This document shows positions 21,402 to 32,022 of a stretch of DNA of 64,000 bases, one piece after another; positions within the stretch are counted from its first letter, which is position 1, and the number at the start of each line of letters is the position of its first letter. The DNA is taken from assembly GCA_036924085.1 (NCBI GenBank), contig JAVGWX010000011.1, positions 13,890,318-13,954,317 of the forward strand. Reading direction: 5' to 3'. Source of the stretch: Ariolimax columbianus (taxonomy: Eukaryota; Mollusca; Gastropoda; Stylommatophora; Arionidae). The notes under the pieces were generated by a model. The model had not been told where the DNA came from and ran no database searches. It saw nothing but the letters and a program-made list of their open reading frames with translations. The translations under genes were made by a program, and so were the position numbers.

Positions 21402-22045
21402 GAAAGAAAACACCATCACGAACTGAGAACTGCTTGCTCAGAGCAATCAAGAAAACACCACCAACTGAGACCTTGCCCAGAGCAATCAAGAAAACACCAA
21501 CAGAGAACTGCTTGTCCAGAGCAATCAAGAAAACACCATCACCAACTGAGAATTGCTTGCCTGGAGCAATCAAGAAAACACCATCACCAACTGAGAACTG
21601 CTTGCCCGAAGCAATCAAAAAAACACCAACTGAGAATTGCTTGCCTGGAGCAATCAAGAAAACACCATCACCAACTGAGAACTGCTTGCCCGAAGCAATC
21701 AAAAAAACACCAACTGAGAACTGCTTGCCTGGAGTAATCAAGAAAACACCATCACCAACTGAGAACTGCTTGCCCGAAGCAATCAAAAAAACACCAACTG
21801 AGAACTGCTTGCCTGGAGCAATCAAGAAAACACCATTACCAACTGAGAACTGCTTGCCTGAAGCAATCAAGAAAACACCATCACCAACTGAGAACTGCTT
21901 GCCCGAAGCAATCAAAAAAACACCAACTGAGAACTGCTTGCCTGGAGCAATCAAGAAAACACCATCACCAACTGAGAACTGCTTGCCCGAAGCAATCAAA
22001 AAAACACCAACTGAGAACTGCTTGCCTGGAGCAATCAAGAAGGTG
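21402..22045. repeat. 45/39-bp minisatellite with an 84-bp higher-order repeat
   Basis: About fifteen units. From about 21586 the array alternates a 45-bp unit ending CCCGAAGCAATCAAAAAAAC and a 39-bp unit ending CCTGGAGCAATCAAGAAAAC, an 84-bp dimer repeated about five times. All lengths are divisible by three, so long frames stay open on both strands; these are artefacts. Confidence 0.95.
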
Positions 22046-22261
22046 GATACATCATCATAACCAGGCGATGCTGAGATTGGATTGACCATGTTTTACCCCC
22101 CAAAAATATAACATCATCACCAGAATGACCTGGACCCCAGAGGGAAGACAAAAGAGAGTCAACCTAATACAACTTGGTCAAGGACCGTAGAAACCCAAAA
22201 TAAAATCACGAATCCACAATGGGGCATCGATTGAAGGATGGTTGCAGACCAGGTGAAGTGG

Positions 22262-22450
22262 AGAGAGTTTGTTGTTACCCTTTAATACACAATCAGGTTT
22301 TGTCAGTCACTGACCAAGGATCCAAAAAGTGAAGGGAGTTTCTTGTCGCCCTTTAACACAATCCGGTTTTTCCAGACACTGACCAAGTATCCAAAAAGTG
22401 GATGGAGGTTCTTGTTGCCCTTTAACACAATCAGGTCTTGCCAGTCGCTG
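22262..22450. repeat. Short tandem repeat, 3 copies of about 60-65 bp
   Basis: Three copies contain CCCTTTAACACAATCAGGT, then a CACTGACCAAG segment and ATCCAAAAAGTG. Copies differ at several positions. Confidence 0.85.
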
Positions 22451-22799
22451 ATCATCTTATTTTTTTTCGGCATACTTCCTGAAAACTACATTGTGACATT
22501 GTGTTATAGTTTGCTCTGACATGATGATCTCTGTTCCTTTCAAGCTGATACATTCGATTTCAGCTTGCTTTTTTAAATTCCAGGTTTGCCATTACAATGT
22601 GATCCCTATTAACTTAGCCAGAGTACATCAGTGCAGGCTGTTTCCAGGGCCGCTGCCTGGAGGTAGAATAGGGTCTTGCTGCCCTTAAGGATGCTTTGCT
22701 GGTCGCTCACCACACGGATCTAAGAAGAAAATGTACTCGACGAAACATTTCTGTACAAGGTGAAAAGTCATGCACACCGAATGATGTTGAAATAGATTG

Positions 22800-23073
22800 T
22801 ACGAGACGTGTGCAAATAAAACTGGACCTCACTGCACCAAGTGAACATACGTACGATGAGCATGATGACCTCACTTCAGGTGTAAACAGCACATACTAAC
22901 CGTAAAGTTTGCAAAATGTCATTATCTTCCGACTCATAGTTTCCTCAGCAGACCATTGCAAACATGGCGGGTGTGGTACGGAATCTGTCCAGAGTTGATC
23001 AACAAACAGTGATTCTGTTTCTAACAGCTGAAGCATGTCGATCAGTTGACATTCATCGCAGAATGCAGGCAGT
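22800..23073 (+). mobile_element. Mariner-type relic, 5' end
   Basis: Starts with TA then CGAGACGTGTGCAAATAAAA, a degraded form of the terminal repeat seen at 25208. About 165 bp later it encodes MAGVVRNLSRVDQQTVILFL and TAEACRSVDIHRRMQAV, the mariner N-terminal helix-turn-helix. Sequence homology stops at about 23073; the catalytic domain and other end are missing. Confidence 0.8.
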
Positions 23074-23584
23074 GTCCACCAATTTTTATTTTTTTTAATT
23101 CACTGTAAATAAATAGTTTAACTTTGAAAGAATTAATGAGCTCTGGAATAAAAACAATGCAGCTAGCTGAAATTTGTTTCATTGACCTAGAAATTTTGGA
23201 CACAATGAACTGTGCAAATTTCATATCTCTAGAGCTCACTAGTTCCATAGTTTTTGCAGGACAGACGTATTTTTTTTTTGGTAGTTAATATCTATATGTA
23301 ATAATTTCCTGACCTGTACATATTAATTAACATTTCAGTTTGAACTTTATTCGTTTTACATTTGTATTTTCATTTATGGAAGTGTATTGGTCAAGATTGT
23401 TAATTATACATTATAGATGTCTAGCAGAACAAAATTCCAATGCTTTGTTTTTCCAACTGTCGTGACAGTGTAAACTGATTTAATGTTTGTATCATCTCTT
23501 CCAGGAGATGGAAGTAAGCATATCGGGGGGTATTAATGCTTGTTTATGCTGTAGAATGTTTGTTGTGTGTGTCACATGACTGCC

Positions 23585-24155
23585 GATCTCACTACCCAGA
23601 GATCAGAGGAATTTTTATCAGAAGATCCACATGAAAAAAAATCCCGGTCTCCTCCGTGATTCGAACCCATGACGTCCCCCACCCGAGGCAGAAACCTTAT
23701 CTTGAGACCACTGAGTCCCCCACCCGAAGGAGACACCTTACCTCGAGACCACCGAGTCCCCCATCCGAGACAGACACCTTACCTCGAGACCACCGAGTCC
23801 CCCACCCGAGACAGACACCTTACCTCGAGATCACTGAGTCCCCCACCCAAGGGAGACACCCTACCTCGAGACCACTGAGTCTCCCACCCGAGGCAGACAC
23901 CTTACCTCGAGACCACTGAGTCACCCACCCGAGGGAGACACCTTAACTCGAGACCACCGAGTCCCCCACCCGAGACAGACACCTTACCTCGAGACCACCG
24001 AGTCCCCCACACGAGACAAGACACCTCAACTCGAGACCACCGAGTCCCCCGCACGAGACAGACACCTTACCTCGAGACCACCGAGTCCCCCACCCGAGAC
24101 AGACACCTTACCTCGAGACCACCGAGTCCCCCACCCGAGACAGACACCTTACCTC
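23585..24155 (-). mobile_element. B-family tRNA-like SINE with amplified head
   Basis: In sense (minus) direction an array of A-box-like head units (24155 to 23690) leads into a single B box, CATGGGTTCGAATCACGG (about 23670-23653). Then come the body words CATGTGGATCTTCTGATAAA and CTGGGTAGTGAGATCGGC. Elsewhere the head is present once (10545-10660), so the array is a local expansion of the SINE's own promoter-containing part. Confidence 0.8.
23690..24155. repeat. About 41-bp minisatellite, about 11 copies (B SINE head)
   Basis: The unit contains ACCGAGTCCCCCACCCGAGA and CAGACACCTTACCTCGAG. On the sense strand each unit carries GGACTCGGTGGTCTCGAGG, which resembles an RNA polymerase III A box. 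One unit at about 24009 has an extra A (GACAAGACACC), and several share the AACTCGAG variant. Confidence 0.95.
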
Positions 24156-24328
24156 GAGATTAATAATAATGAAACTAATAATGAAACTGAAACTGGTGAT
24201 GATGAAACTGAAATTGGTAATGAGATTAATAATAATGAAACTAATAATGAAACTGAAACTGGTGATGATGAAACTGAAATTGGTAATGAGATTAGTAATG
24301 TTGAAATTGAAAGTGAGACCGCTAATGA
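24156..24328. repeat. Acidic-coding tandem repeat, about 2.5 copies of 69 bp
   Basis: On the + strand it could encode NNETETGDDETEIGNEI repeats, but there is no start or splice context, and the next element (an S SINE) ends the frame. Likely a simple non-coding repeat. Confidence 0.7.
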
Positions 24329-24342
24329 GACTGAGGTTAGTG

Positions 24343-24697
24343 GGATCAAGATGCTGAGCAGCGCATGAGCTGCAGTGGTCAGCGACCCATAGCTGACTGC
24401 TAGCGTTAGGGTCAGCGAATCAGAGCTGCCAAGACCCTTCTACACCTGCACGCGGTGATCCTGGATAACAGGCTGCAGCAGGACAGACTGGCTAAGGAGA
24501 AGGGTTCGAAGAGGGAATGCTAACCCGGTACTAAAAAAATTCTTGCTGAAGTCGGATGTGTTGGACCGAAAGAAGCAAATATCACAGTCAAGCTGTAAAC
24601 TATGACACAACGCATTCCGTTCTCTGGACTACATTCTGCTACTTAAGCCTTTCATGGTTTGGTAGCGGGAGATTGAGAACGAACGAAGCCAAGCCAA
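24343..24697 (+). mobile_element. S-family SINE, full-length copy with target-site duplication
   Basis: About 355 bp from GGATCAAGATGCTGAGCAGC to GAACGAACGAAGCCAAGCCA. Flanks GACTGAGGTTAGTG (24329-24342) and GACTGATGTTAGTG (24698-24711) form a 14-bp duplication with one mismatch, fixing both ends of the element. The core GCTGAAGTCGGATGTGTTGG is well kept. Confidence 0.9.
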
Positions 24698-24887
24698 GAC
24701 TGATGTTAGTGATGGACATAATGGTAACAGTAAAAGCGACGACCTATGAAGATACTTTTGATGAAAGTGAGGAAGATAATTAAAATCGCTATTATCGTCT
24801 AAAGAATTGTCAGTGACAAGATTTAGACAAGCTGCCAGTGTGTCTCAAAGCTCATGCGCACTCATAGCCGTCCACGATCTGTTGTGA

Positions 24888-25060
24888 TCGTGTGGCCTAG
24901 AAGTTGAGAGCTTCGCTTACAATCTGAACGTTCCATGTTCAAATCTTGCTCAGTTTAACAGACGACGCATGTTGTGTTTTTTTCATGGGATGATCCAATT
25001 TTTCAGTAGACCTAGCTGTAAATGGGTACTTGACGAAGTCAGAGAAGAAATTTGGAGTCA
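24888..25060 (+). mobile_element. C-family tRNA-like SINE
   Basis: tRNA-like head with an A-box-like GTGGCCTAGAAGTTGAG and a degraded B box CATGTTCAAATCTTG, followed about 65 bp later by the family end motif AGCTGTAAATGGGTACTTGA. Confidence 0.65.
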
Positions 25061-25207
25061 ACATAGGAATTACAAATTACGTCGGCACTTTCAGCAGTAA
25101 TAATGACATAGCACATATGAGTGCGTCCATGTGTAATCACGACGGCTCCATGGGTCATTTTTCATTTCCAATTTCCATCAGCACGTTTAGAAATAATTTT
25201 TATTCTA

Positions 25208-26004
25208 CGAGGCGTGCTCAAATCAAACCGGACCAAACTTCAACAAGTGAACATACGCATGATTGCGTCACTTCTGGTGTAAACAGCATATACCAACCGT
25301 CAAGTTTGCAACATTTCATTACCCTCCAACTCATAGTTTCCTCAGCAGGTCGTTGAAAACATGTCGGGTGTGATACGGAATCCGTCTAGCTGATCAGCGA
25401 GCAGTGATTCGGTTTCTAACAGCTGAAGGATGTCGACCAGTTGAAATTCATTGCAGAATGCAGGCAGTGTATGAGGACAACAAGTGTGTCGAAGATAAGA
25501 GTGAAGAAATGGACAACGATCTTTTAAAGAAGGACATGAGTTAACGCAGCAATATACGCCTGACCTGGTCTCGGACGGGAGTTAACGCAGCAATATACGC
25601 CTGACCTGGTCTCGGACGGGAGTTAACGCAGCAATATACGCCTGACCTGGTCTCGGACGTAAGTTAACGCAGCAATATACGCCTGACCTGGTCTCGGACG
25701 TGAGTTAACGCAGCAATATACGCCTGACCTGGTCTCGGACGTGAGTTAACGCAGCAATATACGCCTGACCTGGTCTCGGACGTGAGTTAACGCAGCAATA
25801 TACGCCTGGCCTGGTCTCGGACGTGAGTTAACGCAGCAATATACGCCTGACCTGGTCTCGGACGTGAGTTAACGCAGCAATATACGCCTGACCTGGTCTC
25901 GGAAGATCTTTGGTTAACTCACGTCCTTCTTTAAACATCGTTGTCCAGTTCTTCACCATTTACACTTGTTGTAGTTTGGTCCGGTTTAATTTGAACACGC
26001 CTCG
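25208..26004 (+). mobile_element. Fold-back mariner derivative with internal minisatellite
   Basis: Both ends carry the same mariner 5' terminal repeat (left CGAGGCGTGCTCAAATCAAA; right end in reverse CGAGGCGTGTTCAAATTAAA), each bordered by a TA dinucleotide (25206-25207, 26005-26006). The left arm continues into a degraded transposase N-terminus (VIRFLTAEGCRPVEIH…, with a frameshift). The right arm is an inverted, internally deleted copy of the same 5' half. Between them lie about nine tandem copies of a 39-40 bp segment. No catalytic DDD domain is present, so it is non-autonomous. Confidence 0.8.
25545..25905. repeat. 39-40 bp minisatellite, about 9 copies, inside the mariner derivative
   Basis: The unit contains GTTAACGCAGCAATATACGC and CTGACCTGGTCTCGGAC. 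Read in reverse, the unit matches transposase sequence following the helix-turn-helix in the copy at 9626-10068 (CGAGACCAGGTCAGGCGTAT, the RPGQA-like segment). It is therefore an amplified transposase fragment. Confidence 0.95.
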
Positions 26005-26129
26005 TAATATGGCGAACGAGAAAATAACAAGAAAATATATTTTCAAACGACGTTTTTCGTTTGGCAATGGTAAAGGTCTGTCTAGTGGTAACAGTTGCTG
26101 TTGAGGATGAAGATAACTTTTCATGTAGA

Positions 26130-26240
26130 AAGCCGCAGCCTATGTGAAGTGGGGTGGCCAGTTCCCTTCTTTGCTGGTTTTACCTTCCCCAACTCTTACG
26201 TGAGGTACCCATTTACAGGTGAGTCGAACGGAGCAACTTT
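26130..26240 (-). mobile_element. C-family SINE 3' part
   Basis: Reverse of the family end motif: GAGGTACCCATTTACAGGTG, followed by sequence resembling the flank of the other copies. Confidence 0.5.
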
Positions 26241-26611
26241 GACTACTAGACTGTAAATGTATTTGTAAATTGATTCATTTGAATATCAACTTTAAAAAAA
26301 AATTAAATGTATTTATTGGTTATTTATGATTTTTATGAAAAGTTTGATGCCTCCATCTACGCTGTTCATCTATTGATCTTGTATATTTCTGGTAATGAAA
26401 TTGAAGAGATCAAGTTGGTCAATATTCATTGCCGATTTTAATCTTTGAAAATGATCATCGTTCATGTGTTCTTCACCTGCGTCATCTTCAATGTTTACTT
26501 CTGGATGTTTATGCTTGTCCAGCTCAATGAGCGCCTGGGCATGTTTGAATGAGGCTAACGTTACCGTCAATGTCAGTAAATATTTAACGGCCAGTCGGTG
26601 TGAGTTGGACA
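26241..26611. other. No gene seen
   Basis: Unique AT-rich sequence. A minus-strand frame at 26370-26639 has no recognisable domain. Confidence 0.35.
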
Positions 26612-27295
26612 AAATGGTCAGTCCATTTGGACGGGACAATGGTCAGTCCACATGAATGGGACAACGGTCAGCAAATGTGGGTGGGACAATGGTCAGTCCA
26701 TGTGAGTGGGACAACGGTCAGTCCATTTGGATGGGACAAAGGTCAGTCCAGATGAATGAGACAACGGTTAGTCCATGTGGATGAGACAATCGTCAGTGAA
26801 TTTGGATGAGACAACGGTCAGTAAATGTGGATTGGACAACGGTCAGTAAATGTGGATGGGACAACGGTCAGTAAATGTGGATGTGACAACGGTCAGTCTA
26901 TGTGAGTGGGACAACGGTCAGTCCACATGAATGGGACAACGGTAGTCCATGTGGGAGGGACAATGGTCAGTCCATGTGAGTGGGACAGCGGTCAGTACAT
27001 GTGAGTGGGACAATGGACAGTTCATGTGGATGTGATAGCGGTCAGTGCATGTGGATGAAACAACGGTCAGTCCATATGAATGGGACAATGGTATGTCCAT
27101 GTGGATGAGACAGCGGTCAGTCCATATGAATGAGACAATGGTATGTCCATGTGGATGAGACAACGGTTAGTACACATGAATGGCACATTGGTCAGTCCGT
27201 GTGGATGGAACAACGGTCAGTCCATGTGGATGGAGCAGCTATGTAGATGGAGCAGCAGTCAGTCCACATAAATGGGGCAAGGGTCATGTCAGGTT
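26612..27295. repeat. 25-bp minisatellite, about 27 copies
   Basis: The unit is near GGTCAGTCCATGTGGATGGG plus ACAAC, with variable third, CATGTGGATG/CATGAATG segments. The diversity between units exceeds that of most arrays here, which suggests greater age. Confidence 0.95.
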
Positions 27296-27729
27296 AAATA
27301 ACAACTTGGGTGAGAAAAGATTGACTTCAGGTCACGCGAAACATACTGGACAAGATTGTTGAGCTGAAGCTTACACAGAAAAGAACGACCAATCAAAACA
27401 ATTAAACGAACATTTCAAAAATTAAATTGCGCGCAACCAGCATCGTCTGCCCATGACCTTTGTCGGACACAACAGCTATTCTTGAATGGAACGCCTTTAC
27501 AAATTTAAAATTGCGGATTTATAATATTAAAATATATTAATATCTTGTAGCATATTGCGGTTCATTATATTAGTTTTGTTTTGTTGTAATTGTGTGCATG
27601 TTCTAAATTTTTAAGATACCACAGCAGAAGAGGACAGTAGATAGTGAAAGTTGTATATTTAAAAATAAGTGGACATGACTATTTTTGTTGTGATACAGAA
27701 AGAAGTCTGTTTATTTCATTTGTTTTGAA

Positions 27730-27928
27730 GGTGCTGGGTTCGATCCCCATCACAGCACCGACCGTTATCCCGAGGAAGCAAACCCTTTAAAAATGCAGGA
27801 GGAAGCAGGCCTTTACATAAAATGAATGCTGAAGTCGGATGCACTGGGCCGACAGGCGCAAAATAAAAACCACAGTGTAACGCACACCGCTTTGGGGAAT
27901 AGATAAATAAGGCGAACGAAAAAAACTA
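27730..27928 (+). mobile_element. T-family tRNA-derived SINE, 5'-truncated
   Basis: Begins inside the tRNA part (GTGCTGGGTTCGATCCCC, perfect B box) and continues through GCACTGGGCCGACAGGCGCA to GGCGAACGAAAAAA. The word TTGTTTTGAA lies at 27720-27729 and 27929-27938, a 10-bp target-site duplication. The lost A box points to 5' truncation at insertion. Confidence 0.85.
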
Positions 27929-28104
27929 TTGTTTTGAAACTTTTACAACCATGCACGAATACAGCCTACAAAGGCATTATGATAAGAAGCAGGACAGCTA
28001 CAGCGGTTGTCAAGGTCAGCTGAAAAAAGATGGGATACGCAATTTGAAAAAAAAGAGTAAATCTGATCAACAGATGGGTTCCCAAAGACGTAATGTGGTT
28101 GACT

Positions 28105-28670
28105 GCTCACAATAAGCAAGTTTACTCTTTTGTGTGCTCTGAGAGGGCGTCAGATAGTGGGTTGCAGTATCTCTTATCCCATCCCACGTGTGCTGATGAA
28201 GGTGGACCGTAGGGCTCCAGGCTGTTGTGCTTTGCTTGGCTTCACCTGCCTATCGCTCACTACTTCAGGAATCACATCAGTCCCCCGCCTTGTTAGTTTC
28301 GCTTCCATGAAACAGCCTGTTTCCAGGGGGAACTGGGTTGAGGTGAGTTGGGGGTATTTGTCAGTATACTTTGCCTGACCCTGACTAACATTGTCTGATA
28401 AGTATACTTTGTCTGACCCTGACTAACATTGTCTGATAAGTATACTTTGCCTGACCCTGACTAACATTGTCTGATAAGTATACTTTGCCTGACCCTGACT
28501 AACATTGTCTGATCAGTGTATTATATCTGACCCTGACTATCATTGTCTGATCAGTATATTTTACCTGGCCCTGACTAACATTGTCTGATTACCATACTTT
28601 GCCTGACATTGACGAACATTGTCTGATCAGTATATTTTGTCTGACCCTAACATTGTCTGATCAGTATCGT
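28105..28670 (-). mobile_element. D-family retroposon with expanded 5' array
   Basis: The D body (28105-28375: CTCACAATAAGCAAG, CCCACGTGTGCTGATGAAGG, TACTTCAGGAATCACATCAG) is followed by about eight units based on CTTTGCCTGACCCTGACTAA and CATTGTCTGATAAG to about 28670. The CATTGTC variant is shared by all these units and differs from the CATGTC of other arrays, so this array expanded locally. Confidence 0.8.
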
Positions 28671-28849
28671 AAAATAAACCTTTAAATATTAAATTATATT
28701 TATTAAAAAAGTAGTTAAAATATAAATACGGAATAACGCTAAGCAGGAAATGTAAATTTTACTGTTAATCTAATTTTACATTTGCTATGCTAATTACACA
28801 ACTTAAATCAAGTAAACCAATTACATTTTTAAAAAAAAAATGTTGTTTA

Positions 28850-29070
28850 TCAGATAAATACAAATATCTCTAAATTTTAAAATGACATCAAATGGTTTGG
28901 CTGATCCACATGCATCACCGTAGAGGACCTTCATTTGGCGATGAATTTCTTTACGTTTCACCAATTTCCTGCTCAAAAAAGAAAAAAAATAACATTGCTC
29001 CTCTTTCGTGCAAGTCAATACTGAGGCGGCCATATTTTAACCGCAGTTATTACGTCACGTTGTTCGTCTG
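28850..29070 (-). mobile_element. Second mariner-type transposase N-terminal relic
   Basis: Minus strand encodes MAASVLTCTKEEQ and, after an A/T-rich disruption, KRKEIHRQMKVLYGDACGSA. The EIHRQMxxVYGDxC block is typical of mariner helix-turn-helix regions. Its sequence differs from the 25208 family, so a second mariner lineage was present. Confidence 0.6.
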
Positions 29071-30290
29071 CATCGTTATGACACTCTTGATCACCTTAGC
29101 AACCATATTAACAAGTTGCAATACAACGGCAAGCTTTTTTCCTCTAATTTCTGTCCCACTTGTAATGTTTTCATTTGAAGCCTCCTTATTTAAATAAAGA
29201 TATAGTATTTATGACGTTAATTTCGTAGCCGGTAACAATAGCTGCTCTTACTACTCGAAGGTGAACTGAGTTCTTCCTGGCTGTAGTGCAATATAAGGCT
29301 CCTCAGTAAGTTCACCATTATTGAGATTACAGTATCGCATCCCTCCTTCTGTTGATAAAACTGCTCTAAGATTGCATGTTAACATGAGCAAGAACGAGGC
29401 CGTAGGGTGTGTGTGTGTGGGGGGGGGGGGGGGGTCATGGTCATTTTGCGTATTATGATCCTGATTGCTCTTTGCTAATATAAATATCAACAGGGCTTGA
29501 TAAATTTGAGGGTGGCTCACCAGTCAGTCCAAAATGTCACCAGTCAGCATGGTGGGACTACAGTGTGTAAGGAAAAAAATATATTTAGGTTTGGTACGCA
29601 TTGTTGTGTTGAAATGAAGGTGGATTAGTGCCTAGTTTAAATTCACTGCTGTCAGAGGCATGGCGTTAGTGTTCTCGAACATGCTTGATAGTTTTAGCAC
29701 TGTAGTACCATTTATTGATGGCTTTAGTAAGCTTAAATTGTGACAGTGGAGGTACAATTAAATTTACCATCATAAGCTAGCTTACGCACAATCTGTTGAA
29801 ACTGTAATATCATTGGTAATCGTGCGAGAGTCGTTATATAGTAACGATTACAAACGTAATTAACGATTACAAACGGATTTGTTTTCTACTCGTCAACAGA
29901 AATGTTTACTCGTCACAGACGAGCAGACGAACTCTTTTGTCAAGTATTGGTTAGAAAGATATTGAAGTGCTATCCAGAGCGAACTAGGCAGTCATTCATG
30001 CCCTTTTGCAAAAAATCCAACTGAGATTAACTGGCCACCTTTCTCGAGTGTCAAGCGAAAACTTCCAATGATGCTCTGTATAGTGAACTGGGTGAAAGGG
30101 GGCAATCACGGGAACATCCATAAAAGCGTTTCAAGAACGGTCTGAAGAAGTCCCCAAAGTGCTGTCAAATAGAAATTAACACCTGGGAATACCTAGCACA
30201 CAATCATTCAACCTGGAATGGGGCGGTCTAAAAGGGTGTTGCATTCATCTGTGTTCAGCTAGCCTAGGATAGACGAGCAATCAAGAAGTC
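29071..30290. other. No gene seen; GT/poly-G tract at 29407-29434
   Basis: No supported exon. A (GT)n stretch runs into 16 consecutive G at 29419-29434, and a 13-G run lies at 30298-30310. A minus-strand frame at 29251-29520 shows no known domain. Confidence 0.35.
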
Positions 30291-30604
30291 TAGAGCAGGG
30301 GGGGGGGGGGATGTCAGAGGCAGATGCGGATTGTGTTTACCAGGCGTGTCATGGAACTTTTCTCGCACTCAATGACGTGACCATACATAATCGCGCTCAC
30401 ATACTCAAAGATGACGTTTATGGTTTTCATAGACGAGGATGAATTTATTTATATATACACTAGAGATGTGAGTCGGTTACATATGATTTTCGGTATTATT
30501 TAATGCACATTATACATTCTTATTGCTTAATTAACTATTATAGTTAAATGCCATGTGATTTAACGTTTTATATTTGTCCTCCAATATCATTGCTTCGTTT
30601 CTTT

Positions 30605-30912
30605 AAATCATTATCTTTATTACCTCATTATCTTTATTACCTCATTATCTTTATTACCTCATTATCTTTATTACCTCATTATCTCTATTACCTCATTATC
30701 TTTATTACCTCATTATCTGTATTACCTCATTATCTGTATTACCTCATTATCTTTATTACCTCATTATCTTTATTATCTCATTATCTTTATTACCTCATTA
30801 TCTTTATTACCTCATTATCTTTATTACCTCATTATCGTTATTACCTCATTATCTTTATTACCACATTATCTTTATTACCTCATTATCTTTATTACCTCAT
30901 TATATTTATATA
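30605..30912. repeat. 17-bp minisatellite, about 18 copies
   Basis: Unit CTCATTATCTTTATTAC, nearly perfect. The open frame through it (repeated hydrophobic residues) is a repeat artefact. Confidence 0.95.
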
Positions 30913-31682
30913 GTGTGTGTTTTATTATTTTTTAAAGATGTTCAAAATTAGAACGTTTGCACTCATTCGTTTGCAGTGTTGGAATCAACACATCTCATTT
31001 TAAGTTTTCTTGTCTGAAGATATTTTCAAAGAAAGTCTCTATAACTGAGCTGTAAAGCGATCGTCCATCAAGAAACGAACGAAATTGGCACGAAGTCGTG
31101 GGTGTCCATTCCTGCAAGTTTCAAGCATGCCCTGCTTTCAATGGAGGTGAGATCGGCGTCTAGTCATGTCGGTGACTGTCGATAAATTCAGAGGTCACGT
31201 TTATTAGCTGTGAACGTAAAATAACCACTGGCAGTTGAACAATGAAAAAGCAGACTATTAGCCGTTAGCCGGTTAAAAATTCAAAAGGTAACAAAATTCC
31301 AAGTTAACACTGGTCTACATGAAGTCCAAGCAAATGTAGATGTTCCTCGCATTAAGCAAACACACAATAGGACAATCATTTGTTTGTCTGTACACTCGAT
31401 TGCAAGTATACAAATAAATCCACACCTCCATAGTGGTAGAAGAGGTGTAACTACGTGACGTGGTGTGGCCCGCCGATATATTTAAAACTCCTCATCCGGC
31501 CCGGGATCTTAATGAAGTTTCACCATGTCTTCTAAAGTGGAGGAAAAAAACTTGCTGTCAGCAGATGTACAGAAGAAGGGGAGTTAATCAAATAACCTTA
31601 TTCCAAGAAGTCAATCAGAATACATCCAGTTATATCCCTTTGTACATATAGTTGATTAACAAAGATGCAGAAGACATTTTGA
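30913..31682. other. Sequence 3' of the nuclear receptor gene
   Basis: No exon or recognised repeat. The 3' untranslated region of the receptor gene should end near the polyadenylation signal at 31683. Confidence 0.35.
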
Positions 31683-31688
31683 TTTATT
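31683..31688 (-). promoter_or_regulatory. Polyadenylation signal of the NR2E gene
   Basis: AATAAA on the minus strand, about 90 bases after the receptor stop codon, in the right orientation and distance for a short 3' untranslated region. Confidence 0.6.
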
Positions 31689-31774
31689 TTATGATCGATA
31701 ACACTGTTTCGGTTATCATGAAACAAGTCTTGCTGTATTTACATGCGAAATGGTGACTACATTTCTTTGATGTG

Positions 31775-32022
31775 TCATAAGAAGTCTCCGTGTAGAATAT
31801 TTCCTATCAGTTTCTCTATGGATGAAGTGGCTAGATGACCTCTGAAGAAGATTCTCTCCACGATGGTCGAACTAAAGTTCTGCATCTTCGAGAGCAACAT
31901 CAGCAGACGGCCGAATCTGATCATTTGTCTGGGGTAGCTTAGCTGGATGTGCTTGTTAAGCATTAGTTGAGCTTGGTCTTGGATGCATTGTACTTGGCGT
32001 TTGTCCACAAGTCCCTGCATGT
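31775..32022 (-). CDS. dsf-like (NR2E): NR2E nuclear receptor, last coding exon (end of ligand-binding domain)
   Basis: Encodes MQGLVDKRQVQCIQDQAQ, then LSYPRQMIRFGRLLMLLS and STIVERIFF, ending IEKLIGNILHGDFL and TGA. The order (QDQAQ, YPxQxxRFGxLLLLL, TIExLFF) is the C-terminal part of an NR2E ligand-binding domain. The acceptor is TTTCTAG before ACATGCAG; it completes a GAC codon with the phase-1 donor of the preceding exon, restoring the KPDMQGL junction. The CAG six bases further on would break the frame. In the final helix the usual LLxDMY/F is replaced by LIGNIL, so the customary acidic residue is missing. That is in line with a receptor working mainly as a repressor, but this is inference. 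Confidence 0.9.

Noticed and set aside
21316..22089. 257-codon minus-strand and 225-codon plus-strand frames
   Set aside because: Both overlap the 45/39-bp minisatellite, whose unit lengths are multiples of three; the repeat, not selection, keeps the frames open.
24156..24328. Acidic repeat protein exon
   Set aside because: Open for only about 60 codons with no start or splice sites, bounded by a SINE array and a SINE insertion; simple repeat is the more economical reading.
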